The notes below the pieces were generated by a model, which was given only the letters and a program-made list of their open reading frames with translations, did no database searches and was not told the DNA's origin. From NCBI RefSeq assembly GCF_910592395.1, contig NC_088314.1, positions 3,472,001 through 3,536,000 on the forward strand: 64,000 nt of DNA, read 5' to 3'. How positions within the stretch are numbered: position 1 is the stretch's first letter; every line of letters starts with the position of its first letter. Shown piece by piece: positions 23,560-35,358 of this stretch. Position numbers and translations under genes: made by a program. The stretch comes from Lineus longissimus (Eukaryota; Nemertea; Pilidiophora; Heteronemertea; Lineidae).

Positions 23560-25127
23560 TGTTGTACGTTCTTTACGTTTACCCAAACTGCAACACTTTT
23601 AATTCACCATTTCCATCACTTTTAGTATCAAAAAGTTAGTTTGATACAAAATAATTATCATCATGCGTTTATTAGAGTTAACGAATGGTTAATTTTAATT
23701 TAAAAGCTAGTTAATTGGATAAAAGGGCCTTATATATCGAGTGGCCAATAAGACAACGCTTCTTGGTTTCCATCTTTTTTAACATTTTCTAGGAAAGTCA
23801 AAACTTATACAAAATAGGCCAAAGTCAGCCTCGTTCTGGATTCACCTAGTTTGTGTACTATCTAGTGCATTCCAGTTTCAATGCACTATGATCTCAGATA
23901 GTGCTTTGATAGCTGGGGTCATTATTTGAAATGACTCTGACACAGCCCAAATCTTTTTTTACCTCAATAAACATGCTTAATATTGTTATCCTAATGCAAC
24001 ATGTATTCCATTTAAGCACTTTTGAGAGCATAAAATGCATTTCATTGTGAGTACTGTCCAACACACACCCCACCCCCAACTTCTAATTGGGATAGAAAAA
24101 GTTTCTATGTCTAAAACAAGAGACCATTGATGGGAGACCTTTGATTGACATCTTGGCTGTGGAATTCAACCACTTTTCTCAATGAATATGCACACCCCTT
24201 GATGTATGAGGCTTATATGAATGGCTGGAGTCCATCCAGCACAGCCCCCTCCCCCTCAACTAAACTGTCAATAACATTCTTGGTGGTCAACTTGTGTATG
24301 GTATCATGATACAGTCTGGTACAGGGACCTGTCTGCTTTATTAATTACACACATTTGGGTTAATTTGTTTATACACTTGTCTGCTATAATCTCTCAAGCA
24401 GGCTGCTTGTTTGCAAGGCGGCATTTTCCTTTGATCTTGTAATAGGGATAGATTTTGTTTCTGATACTTCAAGTGCAGAAGGTCAATTCCATGGTGTTGA
24501 CCATGTCTTACTGTAGTGAATGAGTACAATTTACACCATTTCTGGTCATCAACGAAGTGGCTATCACATTTTTGATGTTGCTTGTCCAGCTCATTATCAG
24601 CCGCTCATTAGCATATTGGCCTAGTAACCATGATGAAACACGTGGTGGTGAAGATCAAGTGCTTCCTGCCTTGTCAATTTTGTTACATCTTTCCTGGTTC
24701 CAGTTCTTCTGAACAGGTTAAACTTGTTTTGTTGTTCCTTTGGTGGATTATATTCTTACTTCTTTTGGATTATTAATGTTTCACATGTGTAGGCCTATAT
24801 TCATTCAGTGACCCTTACTTTGATTTATATTTTTCGACCAAAAAAGGAATATGGAATGAAATAATTGTTTAGATATTTGGATATTCTTGATTCAATGGAT
24901 TAGGAATGTTGGGAGGGTGATTTTATTTTTATTGTACTGCAATAGTGAATTCAATGCACATTTCAGATGGACAAACTCCACATTCCATGCATTGCACTAT
25001 TAATGTTTACATTCCTAATATAGATAAACTAGGACATATTATGCATGAATCTATGTCAGTGGGCGGCCAAGTTTATGCTAACCAGGTATACTAAACCGAG
25101 GCTATAATCTGCTGAGTCACTTTGGAT

Positions 25128-26050
25128 GGTGTATTCCTGTTTCGCCTATTCCTGTTTCGCCTAATTCCTGTTTCGCCTAATTCCTGTTTCGCCTATTCCT
25201 GTTTCGCCTAATTCCTGTTTCGCCTATTCCTGTTTCGCCTAATTCCTGTTTAGCCTATTCCTGTTTCGCCTATTCAAATGTATTGCTAACCTCCCCACAG
25301 ACGTAGGAATATGAACCGTCCCTTACTGACCGACCAAACCCGAGGAGAGCTACATATGTACGCATTGACGAACGCATGTTACGCCTCAAAGAACAATACG
25401 TCAATGGAGAGAGGGACATAATGAGTTACGTTGATGCCATCAGTTACCTTGTCTGACATAATATCATGATATGTATTTTCCACCTTGTTTGACTTTATAT
25501 GTGCTGTACCTACATGTATATTATGACATGGGTTTTACAGCTGATTTTGATCAAATAATTATGAGAATGTACAATATTATGTATTTTTATCAAAAACTCA
25601 TGAATTCAGTTTTCATAAAACAAACGACTGCTTTACTCTACTTAATCTATTAGTTTTTACTGTGTGTCAGTATGGTCCTATGGTCCTATGGTCAAATAGG
25701 CATGGTTTGTTAACAAAGTTGATGCATTTGATTAGTCAAATTGTCATCACATCGTTAACATCATCCAATTGTCCCCTCACATTTTCCCCATAAAATGGAC
25801 ATGCATCCCTAAGGTTCTCCGTGGGAGAGTCGATTTATTGTAGGGGTACTGGAAAGTAGGCGAAGCAGGAATAGGCGAAACAGGAAATAGGCCAAACAGG
25901 AAATAGGCCAAACAGGAAATAGGCGAAAAAGGAATAGGCGGAACAGGAATAGGCGGAACAGGAATAGGCGAATCAGGAATAGGCGAAACAGGAATTTTGT
26001 GGGCGAAACAGGAATAGGCGAAACAGGAATAGGCGAAACAGGCATAAACC
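25128..26050. mobile_element. Non-autonomous hAT-like element with tandem-array termini
   Basis: 923 bp bounded by an 8-bp target-site duplication CTTTGGAT (25120-25127 and 26051-26058). The termini are inverted: GGTGTATTCCTGTTTCGCC at the left and the complement of GGTTTATGCCTGTTTCGCC at the right, 17 of 19 matching. Each end continues into a tandem array of 15-16-base ATTCCTGTTTCGCCTA units, about nine copies at 25133-25273 and about twelve inverted copies at 25855-26043. The ~580-base core has no transposase frame. The duplicate promoter at ~27236 has the uninterrupted site CACTTTGGATATCAG, a paralogous empty site. An 8-bp duplication points to hAT-type transposition; the superfamily is inferred from that length alone. 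Confidence 0.88.
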
Positions 26051-26146
26051 CTTTGGATATCAGTTACACTTTGGCTATACCCAGAGCACTTTGAAAACAA
26101 GTTGTTCGTTTGGAAAGACTGAACTCTGCGAGCTGTAGAATAGACA

Positions 26147-26255
26147 ATGGGCGTTGTCGCGAAGGTGTGGAAAGTACGGGGACCTCTACTGGGCCATGTG
26201 AGCAAAGATGATTTCACCTTCCACGAGGAAACCTTGCCGGACCCAAAGGATGGAG
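26147..26255 (+). other. Upstream duplicate of PTGR1-like first coding exon
   Basis: The exon starts ATGGGCGTTGTCGCG and ends with GATGGAG before a GTAGTA donor, phase 1, exactly as the downstream copy at 27346-27454. It can splice to exon 2 (29166) and give the same protein. The transposon ends only 96 bases before its ATG, so its promoter may be altered. It may be an alternative first exon or a silent duplicate. Confidence 0.8.
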
Positions 26256-27345
26256 GTAGTAAATATATATCATTTTCAATCTGGATTTATTAAAAGGTTC
26301 TCATCAAAACAGTTTGAACCGCGAAGGTTTCTTAAAAACCTCAAACTCTACGGTTTTTAATTTTCGTGAATAGAGGTAATCAAGAAAAGAAACATTTCGC
26401 GCGCAGGTTATTTTCGCAAATTTCGCGAGTAGGTCACGTACGCAAAAATATTCTGCAGCGAAAATGTCTCGCTTTTTACCACACCCAGACTGCTATAATC
26501 TCTCAAACTCAGCAGGCTGCTTGTTTGCAAGGCGGCATTTTCCTTTGATCTTGTAATAGGGATAGATTTTGTTTCTGATACTTCAAGTGCAGAAGGTCAA
26601 TTCCATGGTGTTGACCATGTCTTACTGTAGTGAATGAGTACAATTTACACCATTTCTGGTCATCAACGAAGTGGCTATCACATTTTTGATGTTGCTTGTC
26701 CAGCTCATTATCAGCCGCTCATTAGCATATTGGCCTAGTAACCATGATGAAACACGTGGTGGTGAAGATCAAGTGCTTCCTGCCTTGTCAATTTTGTTAC
26801 ATCTTTCCTGGTTCCAGTTCTTCTGAACAGGTTAAACTTGTTTTGTTGTTCCTTTGGTGGATTATATTCTTACTTCTTTTGGATTATTAATGTTTCACAT
26901 GTGTAGGCCTATATTCATTCAGTGACCCTTACTTTGATTTATATTTTTCGACCAAAAAAGGAATATGGAATGAAATAATTGTTTGGATATTTGGATATTC
27001 TTGATTCAATGGATTAGGGATGTTGGGAGGGTGATTTTATTTTTATTGTACTGCAATAGTGAATTCAATGCACATTTCAGATGGACAAACTCCACTTTCC
27101 ATGCATGGCACTATTAATGTTTACATTCCTAATATAGATAAACTAGGACATATTATGCATGAATCTATGTCAGTGGGCGGCCAAGTTTATGCTAACCAGG
27201 TATACTAAACCGAGGCTGCAATCTGCTGAGTCACTTTGGATATCAGTTACACTTTGGCTACCCAGAGCACTCTGAACTGTAACCCTCACTTGAAAACAAG
27301 TTGTTCGTTTGGAAAGACTGAACTCTGCGAGCTGTAGAATAGACA

Positions 27346-30300
27346 ATGGGCGTTGTCGCGAAGGTGTGGAAAGTACGGGGACCTCTACTGGGCCATGTGA
27401 GCAAAGATGATTTCACCTTCCACGAGGAAACCTTGCCGGACCCAAAGGATGGAGGTAGTAAATATATATCATTTTCAATCTGGATTTATTAAAAGGTTCT
27501 CATCAAAACAGTTTGAACCGCGAAGGTTTCTTAAAAACCTCAAACTCTACGGTTTTTAATTTTCGTGAATAGAGGTAATCAAGAAAAGAAACATTTCGCG
27601 CGCAGAATATTTTCGCAAATTTCGCGAGTAGGTCACGTACGCAAAAATATTCTGCAGCGAAAATGTCTCGCTTTTTACCACACCCAGACTAGCTAGACGA
27701 TTGTTAGCAGACGTTATCTACTTCATCCGCAGCAACAGGTAGAAACAAAATGGCTGTCATGATGATTTCATTTCAAAATCATTTCACAGTGCCTTGGTAT
27801 GTTTCCTTCCTTGGAAGTTTTCTCCTGTTTTGATAAACATATCCTGTTAGATCGTTCTTAAATCTTGATCATTTCGTTCATTTGAGACATCCAGTAGAAT
27901 GGTCTGTTGTCTTCGGGACCAGACAAGAGGTCATTCCTGTGACCGATATGTCGGAGGAAAGACTGTATTATTTCCCGTTGACAGCCTTTGTGACTGGATA
28001 TAATAACAGGTACATTATATATCGACCAGTTTTATGTGAAGCCATAAACGATGATTACATGTTGTGATTAAACTCTTTGACATACACGACTTGTATTGAA
28101 GCTTATGATTTGTGAATGTGAACGCGGTGACTATTTATTATAGTCCCCACATACAACAAATGTGGGGTCTATATTGTCTTATTGAGATTACTAGGAGAAG
28201 ATACTAGGCTTCTGCATTCTTCCCAGGTTATATTATGGAGGTAGTCCAGCAAAACTGCTATTTGAACTGAAAAACTGTCACCCCTGTCCCATCAAACTAA
28301 ACTCGATCTAGTGCACCTGGCAAAGATTTTTTCGAAATTCGGATAATTTTGATGACTTTGAAGCGTTTTTATGCGCCGATTTTCTGATTTGCTTTCAAAT
28401 CTCCGACGCGATTCTGTCAATAACACGTACATTAGCATAAATGTAGGAATAAAACAAAGGAATAGCCTTAAATGCTTATCGATGATCCATCCTGCCCATC
28501 TGAAAAGGTTAGGGTGCTGTTTAAATGTTATTGAGCGTGTGATTTTGAGAAAGCGCGAGAGTGTTTGTCCGGAAATAGATCATCCGCGAAACGGAATAGA
28601 CTTCACTCCTCCATACGTGTACCGTTGTGGGCCCGTAACTATCAGACGATTATGACAAGACTTAGAAGAGAGTTCTTTCAGTATTTGAATTTGTTTCCTT
28701 TTTAAAACAGTATGTCCAATGTCTGCATAATAAGTTATATCAGGGTATGTCTCAAGTATGGGTATGTCTATTGAGGCGATGCATGATCGTCCAAGTTTGA
28801 ACCTACGTAAAGGGTGTTTTCGTAACTTGACGCGAAACAGGTTCACGCACGTAGGCGTTTGCTCTGGGTTGGGTTTTTTTGCATTCGCCAAGTGTGTACG
28901 TGTCACCTCGGTAAAAAAGTAAATGAACACTTGAAATTTCCCCATTATATCTCCTAAGATATACACTAACCCGTAAAAAATTTGAGATCCTCGCATCATT
29001 TGAGATCAGCATTAGTGTGATACTACAAGTTGCGGTTCATGGTGGAAAGCAGTATCAGTATCTTCCTGGCCAAGTAAATGCCACGCCCAAGTTGCCCCTT
29101 GAACAGACTTGAAGGTCATTACATTTGTTATGTACAGCAACAATCATGTTTTTATGTTCTTTCAGAGTTTCTCGCAGAAGCCGTCTACCTGACCGTTGAC
29201 CCATATATGAAGTAAGCCAAAATCAAACATTTGCAAACCTGTTGAGATTTAAAGTGTTTTCAGATAGATCAGGCCAAAGGTCCTTGGCTGACCTCTTGTC
29301 ACTAAACGGGAATAGTGGGATCGCAAATAGCAATGTTACACAGCACTGGGCAGTCAGTGTCATAGTTGACCGGCTTGTTGACACCGTGAACGAGCATTGG
29401 TTAGACCTATACCCTGAGAATAATCTAGTGTTGTGCCACACCACTCTCTTTTGGTGAATGTGATCTGGTCACATTCCTGAGGTTAACTAAGTACAGTGGG
29501 CGTGAACTATACAAAAAACACTTTATTCGACACTGGTATTAGTACCTATTGTTCTGGTAGAAAAAAACCTGTTCGCTCATCCGAACACGACGCTTATTCG
29601 ACACAAGTAGTGACCCCTACCAGGGGGTTCAGACTTTACGTTGACCGCGGCTGCATATTCGGCTGAATGGAAATTGTGGTTTATCCACATTAGAATCCAG
29701 GTTGTTCGCCTTTCGTTCCACGTGGCTGATGAAGAGGGAGCGTAAATACACAGAGCGACATGAACACAATGATTGCTATAACTAGACTAAACTTTAATGA
29801 GTAACAATATCACACATACGGTATAGATACAAGATAAGATAATATGATTGGTTATCAAGACATGAGTAGGAGGAGCCAAGAGTCTTAATGTTGTGAGTGA
29901 TGCTAAGAGGAATATGCAAATTCCGACAGAAATGGACAAGGGACATGAATAATTTACCCGCCTTACAATACATGGGCGCCACCTACGAACAGAAAGTGAA
30001 CTAGACAAGTGATATTTGAACATCCCATGTCGATTCCACTTTCTGATTCAGATCACACAGTTTGATTTTTTCCTTTGAATTGGCGGTTGAAAAGAACTAA
30101 ATATTAGTGATGTTTACTTTTAGAGGGTTTGGATTTCAACATAAGAGCGGAGAAGTGATGTCATCGATATATGGTGAGATGGAGCTGGCTAACCAAGTTG
30201 CCAGGTAAGTCGTCACGTTCTGATTAATTTCGGCAAAACAACAACTTCACCCTATAGATTTAAAACTTTTTCGTCATGAATATTAGTCAGTCTAATCAGA

Positions 30301-33300
30301 TGTTGAAAATTTTAGATGCAAAAATGTAAAAAATCACATTGTCGCGGATGAGCCTTCTAACCCCAGCGACAATGGTGGGACAGATAATACCCTCTTATCA
30401 TTTAGTCTTTCTTTATTCTCGAGGAACTGGAATATTCAATATATACAGCATGAATGACAAGATATATACACATCAAATACAATCCACCAAGTCAAACAAT
30501 AGTTGGGCAGTTCAGCTTTAAAGATTCACTGACCTACACTACTAATATCTGGCTTTACTTTGTACTATAACATCCCTGGAGCTCCACACCACACCGATAC
30601 GAAAATAAACTACCTGTGCACTACACATTTGACATACTCTTCTCTACAACCGCACACACAACTACACACACAGGGCTCTCTACAGTCCAATTATCAAAGA
30701 CTTACACTACACCATGTACACTGACGTTCACTTCCAGACACGCCGAATCGGTAGATGTCGTCCTGGGTACCCCTAAAAGGTACCAAGAACGATCCTGGGT
30801 AACTTTTAGGACACTAAAAGTAACCCAGTTTGAAATTCGCGCACTTTTGGAACCTGCCGACGAGGTTCTTGAAAACGGTACTTTAGCGTTTTGCAGTGCA
30901 CGAATTCAGCTCAGTTCATCAAGAAGGATGATCTGATGATCTGTTGAAATCGTATTTTTTTGCACATAAACGGAGTGAAATGGATTTAATACGGCAATAT
31001 GATGATGATGGTGATGATGATGATGATGATGGTGATGAAATAGCCATCTAAATCATCGGCAGAAACTCGCATTTTGACCACGTGTGTTTTGACAGGTGTC
31101 AAAAATTCCAATGAATTCGTGCACTGCAAAACGCTAAAGTAACGTTTTCAAGAACCTCGTCGGCAGGTTTCAAAAGTGCGCGAATTTCAAACTGGGTAAC
31201 TTTTAGTGTCCTAAAAGGTACCCAGGATCGTCCTGGGTAACTTAGGGGTACCCAGGACGACATCTACCCATCAGTGTTTCTGCCAGAAATAAATTCAAGT
31301 GAATTGGCCAAAACAGTCCTCCTCAAAATATTCTTACATTTCGATATTTGTACAATATTTTCTCCATAAATTGTCTTTATATTTATATGTTTGTAGCTGA
31401 TTATATCGTTCGATTCACATTTTGAAAAAGACATTTGAATCGAAGTCAAGAGAATTAGTTTTTGGCGCCATGATGACGTCACCAATGGCGGATTTGCACT
31501 GGGGATCGAGTCGATTCCCTTAGAATGTGTAGTGCCGCTGCTCTTCTGTTGATACTAAACAAACAAACAAACAAAAAGATAACGTTTGAACCCTTCTGTT
31601 TATCATTCACATGACGAAATTTTACCATGTCTTTCAATTACAGAGTCATAGAGAGTAAGAATGAGAACTTTCCAGTTGGAACCCTCGTACTTAACTCACA
31701 AGGATGGAGAACTCATTTCGTCAGCGACGGAACCTTCGCGAGCATCGTACTGGACTTCGGAGACCTGTCACCATCACATGCCCTCGGTGCATTGGGAATG
31801 CCAGGGTAAGCTGTCCCTCAAAGAGTATTTAGTTCCCTATTGTAAGCCAAAGCCATCATTTTGGTCTATAATAAACCACATAACAATTCGGAGGAAAAGC
31901 TAAAAAAATTAATTATCATCAGCAAATATCTCATCGCATACACGGTAAGTGTGCTTGCCTCCGGATCCCTTCGTATTACACACCAGCAAATTTATGGAAC
32001 GACGTCTCACTAAAATTGCAAGCTGATATATATCTACTGGTCACGTGTATTATTCTTCAATTTTGTACCGCAGTTCTGATTCCGAAACGAGGTGTGTCTG
32101 TTTTGTGGTGTTTTTGGCCGCCTCAGGTGTGGCGGGTCGTTGCTTGAATACGATATCATCCTAAATCAGCCAGAGAAACATGGTGTGATCAATAATATGT
32201 AGACGTAAATCCGAGTGTAGGCCAAAATGGGGTTCAAGCCAAAATCACCCATCCTGCTTCGGACTTTGCAGGGCGTATCTCTTACAACTCAATATCATAT
32301 TTCTTATGGGGATGACCTAGGCTGTATGCGCTCGAAGGCTAACGCATTTCTGTCATTCTCGAAACGTGGAACCATGATAATTGAGAATAGAAAGTCAACG
32401 TTGGAATAAACATGTATAACATATTGTTCCTTGCTTAAAAACTACTGACCTCATTCTTTTCTTAGGCTGACAGCATATTGTTCTCTAATGGTTGTTTGCC
32501 AACTAAAAGTGGGAGAGGTTGTGGTCGTTAACGCAGCTGCAGGAGCTGTTGGTAATCTCATAGTTCAAATTGGCAAAGCTGTGGTAGGTATACTAGTAGT
32601 TTAAATCCATGCTAAATATCAGTCGCTTATGTTCCATCTGCTCATCAATGCATCATTGCTTCGATACATATAGGCAATGGCTTTATTGTTCAGTGTGCGC
32701 TCCACGTTTGGATTTTTTGTCACTTGAGAAGGGTAAAAACTCTAAATATTTCATGACGCTTTCTATTCTGAGATTTGTGTCCCGGTGTGGGATGATGCGA
32801 ATGTTAAAGAGGTGGAAGAGCAATCATAGTAACGCTTATTCTACCACTAATTCAGGTAGTCCGGCAAACTGGCAACGCCGTAAACATTGAACGAAACTTT
32901 TCCTATTCTTTTCAACTTCTCATCAAGGGCTGCAAAATGATAGCATACGCGGGGACCGATGAGAAATGTGCCTGGTTAAAGGAACTCGGAGCTGATTACG
33001 TCTACAACTACAAGAAAAAAAACCTTGCGGACACTTTGAAAGAGGCTGCTCCAGAGGGCGTGGACTGCTTCATTGATCACGTAAGTAGCAGGACTGTTTA
33101 CTACCTTGCGGCGAGGGGGAGGGGGAGGGGGGTGTTAAACACCGTAACTTCGCGGTGGGTTGTGACCCATTTACTATTTTTGACCAGGTTTCTCCATGTC
33201 TTATGATGGCAAAATGACCATCGCACTTCAAAAATCTGTACGGCTACTGATTGTGTTATACTTCCAGCAAATCTCGAGTCCATATGGCCATTCTATTTGT

Positions 33301-34923
33301 AGGTTGGAGGCACCACTTTCGCCACCGTCCTGAAAACTGTACGTAAGGGTGGCCGCATCTGCATCGTTGGTGAAATATCGCAGTACAACAAGACCCCGGA
33401 GCAAAGGGACAGAAGTGAGTATTGTAAACTGCTGGACGCTTTATATTGTTGTGCCCAATATTTCAGTGTTTCGACACGATAGACAGCTTTGTAGATCAAG
33501 AGGTACTACTCAGAGCTAAATGAGAGCCATGTAGAGTTAAAAGATACAAAATAGGGAGAAACAGAAAAAAGGGCCAATCGGCCTTCAGCGTTCCCAAACA
33601 ATTAGGGGAACACTCAGAACGGTAACATCGAAAAATGCTAAAAAGACACCGCCATTGAAGGGTATAAACACATTTTTGTAAGCGTAATTTTTCCTGTACA
33701 TACATGTACGCCATTTACCCCAAGTTACTTCTATGCGCCACCTTTCCGTTACACCTATACTTGCAAACTCCTTCTCCGTATATACATGTGACCTTTCCTT
33801 TAGAACAAGTAACTTTTAAAAGACAACTTTTCCTCCCCACCCGTGCCCTACTCATTACACAAAGTGACTCAAATAAGCCACCTCCTTCTCAATACACGTG
33901 CTCTTCATTTTATTGCAAGTGACATAGGCAATCTTCGCCTCAATACACCTGCCATTCCCTTCCGACCCAAGTGAGTGAGTGAGTGAGTGAGTGAGTGAGT
34001 GAGTGAGTGAGTGAGTGAGTGAGCGAGCGAATGAATGAAATTTACACTTCTATACCGCAAAATCCAAAAGAAATTTCCCAAGCGACCTCTACAAGCCACC
34101 TTCGCCTCTATTAACGCACCCTTCCCTTCACACAAAAAAACATCTTCACCTCCTTACAAGTAACCTTCGCTTTACACAAATTTGACTTCTATCAGCACCT
34201 CCTTCTCAGTGCACGTGCCCTTCCTTTTACTCCAGGTCACTTATAGAAGCCACACTCCTCTCTATGCACGAGCTCTTAGGTCAGACTCCCTTTAGAATGC
34301 TTGTTTATTTTTCAGTCGACTTCAACAGCAATAACATTATCGCTAATGAAATCAACATCAAAGGCTTTGTCTCATCCAGTTACCAGCAAAGAGCAGGTGA
34401 GGTAGTTGCACAAATGCTAAAGTGGAACAAGGAGGTAAGAGCAACGCGCTATTTCCAACTTTAACAATAATGCTTTTACATGTATTTACTTTGGCCTAAC
34501 AAGGCCGATGGCTTGGGATGTATGAAAATTCTGTCACCATTTTGAAAGAAAATTATGTTACGAAATCATATTTAGGCTACAGGCTTTTAAAAAAAAATCA
34601 AACGTATTAAATTAGTTTTGTTCAAAAACAAGTTTCATTGAGTTTAATTTACAGCTTGATATCGACTGACGATATTTGTGCGTACGTACGCAGGTGGTGT
34701 CTGGGCGCTTGCGTACGCCTGCGATGGGAGGGGGAACTGAACAGTTGTGCTTAAGAAATAAATACACGGCCCCTTACCGACCCTGATCAATTTATAACTC
34801 TGATTTCAGGGCAAGGTGAAGTTCCGTGAAAGAATAGTGGACGGATTTGAGAACATGGTTGATGCGTTCCTCAGTCTCTTCACGGGTCAAGATAATTTCG
34901 GCAAGGTCATCATCAAGGTTTAG
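27346..34923 (+). CDS. PTGR1: Prostaglandin reductase 1-like NADPH-dependent enone reductase
   Basis: 337 aa, the usual length of the family. Exons 27346-27454, 29166-29211, 30124-30204, 31644-31805, 32466-32583, 32928-33080, 33303-33414, 34316-34434, 34810-34923; phases all match. PTGR1 (leukotriene B4 12-hydroxydehydrogenase) belongs to the zinc-free medium-chain reductases and reduces alpha,beta-unsaturated ketones and aldehydes such as 15-keto-prostaglandins with NADPH in the cytosol. Supporting motifs: AVYLTVDPYMK, VIESKN..FPVGTLVL, ALGALGMPGLTAYCSL, the nucleotide-binding NAAAGAVGN at residues 155-163, LGADYVYNYKKKNLADTLK, VGGTTFATVLKTVRKGGRIC, and a C-terminal IVDGFENMVDAFLSLFTG..GKVIIK. 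PTGR1 versus a paralogous family member cannot be settled by eye. Its exon 1 and promoter are duplicated upstream; a foldback element and microsatellites occupy the introns. Confidence 0.93.
30750..31268. mobile_element. Foldback/MITE-like element with ~158-bp inverted arms
   Basis: The arm at 30750-30908, beginning GGTAGATGTCGTCCTGGG, is almost exactly reverse-complementary to 31112-31268, ending CCCAGGACGACATCTACC. The ~200-base centre holds a GATGATGGT microsatellite (~31000-31040) and no open frame. Each arm itself contains GGGTACC/GGTACCC and CTAAAAG repeats. No target-site duplication is visible at the edges. It lies in intron 3 of the PTGR1-like gene. Confidence 0.85.
33971..34037. repeat. 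GTGA tetranucleotide microsatellite
   Basis: Uninterrupted GTGA repeats over ~50 bases, degenerating into GCGA and ATGA, in intron 7 of the PTGR1-like gene. Confidence 0.9.
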
Positions 34924-35352
34924 GAAGGAATGGCCAGGCTGATATGCGATGGTGCGCACAAAAAATTAATGCTCAATCATCTTTTTTACCACGAAATTTA
35001 AAATATGGCACGTTGTGTTTCACGCGGTGGCTATTCATATGTGACGGTAATGCAAATCCGGCAGGAATCACGTGGATTTCGGGAACACCCGGCCATCTTT
35101 GAAATTTCGGACTTGGGTATCGCAATTTCTTATGAAATTTCCATGACGTTTGCATGGTTGGTGAGCCGAACGCGAAGTCAACACGTCACTAAATTTAACT
35201 TTTGGGGTAACTGGCATTGTGTCTTGTAAATCTAGATGGACCTGTGTGATCATGATGGGAGGTACTAGCATGGAGGAACTTTCCTGGTACAAGCAAGTAT
35301 GGATTAAATGTATACTTGCTACTACATGTACCAGGTAGTCAATTTAATTGGA

Positions 35353-35358
35353 AATAAA
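35353..35358 (+). promoter_or_regulatory. Poly(A) signal of the PTGR1-like gene
   Basis: AATAAA lies about 430 bases after the PTGR1-like stop codon, the first on this strand after the gene. Confidence 0.5.

Larger units (their letters stand above)
19295..23791. repeat. Segmental duplication, copy 1
   Basis: The sequence from GGACAGAGTCGGAACAGG to TTTCCATCTTTTT recurs in the same orientation at 37014-40961 with only scattered differences. The block contains a LINE tail and a full SENP8 gene with introns, so it arose by DNA-level duplication. Relative to copy 2 this copy has about 711 extra bases (19407-20117), lacks 122 bases inside the LINE remnant near 20350, lacks 39 bases in SENP8 exon 2, and differs by small indels such as TTTACTACTTC near the right edge. 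Confidence 0.92.
24381..27690. repeat. Tandem duplication of the PTGR1-like promoter and exon 1
   Basis: A unit running from CTGCTATAATCTCTCAA to ACCACACCCAGAC occurs twice in direct tandem: 24381-26490 and 26491-27690. The second unit is about 1.2 kb; the first is longer because of a 923-bp transposon at 25128-26050. Each unit holds ~850 bases of upstream sequence, a 109-base first coding exon that I read as identical in both, and ~235 bases of intron 1. Small indels separate the copies (for example ACTC at 26508 and CTCTGAACTGTAACC near 27270, present in the second unit only). Confidence 0.92.

Noticed and set aside
25133-25273. Regular short repeats resembling a CRISPR-like array
   Set aside because: Units of 15-16 bases are directly adjacent without spacers, and the genome is animal.
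25777-26217. 146-codon minus frame with repeated Pro-Ile/Phe-rich motifs
   Set aside because: It comes from the transposon's terminal tandem array and crosses the antisense of PTGR1 exon 1.
28371-28999. Overlapping open frames on both strands in PTGR1 intron 1
   Set aside because: No recognisable domain, no splice context; chance frames are likely in 1.4 kb.
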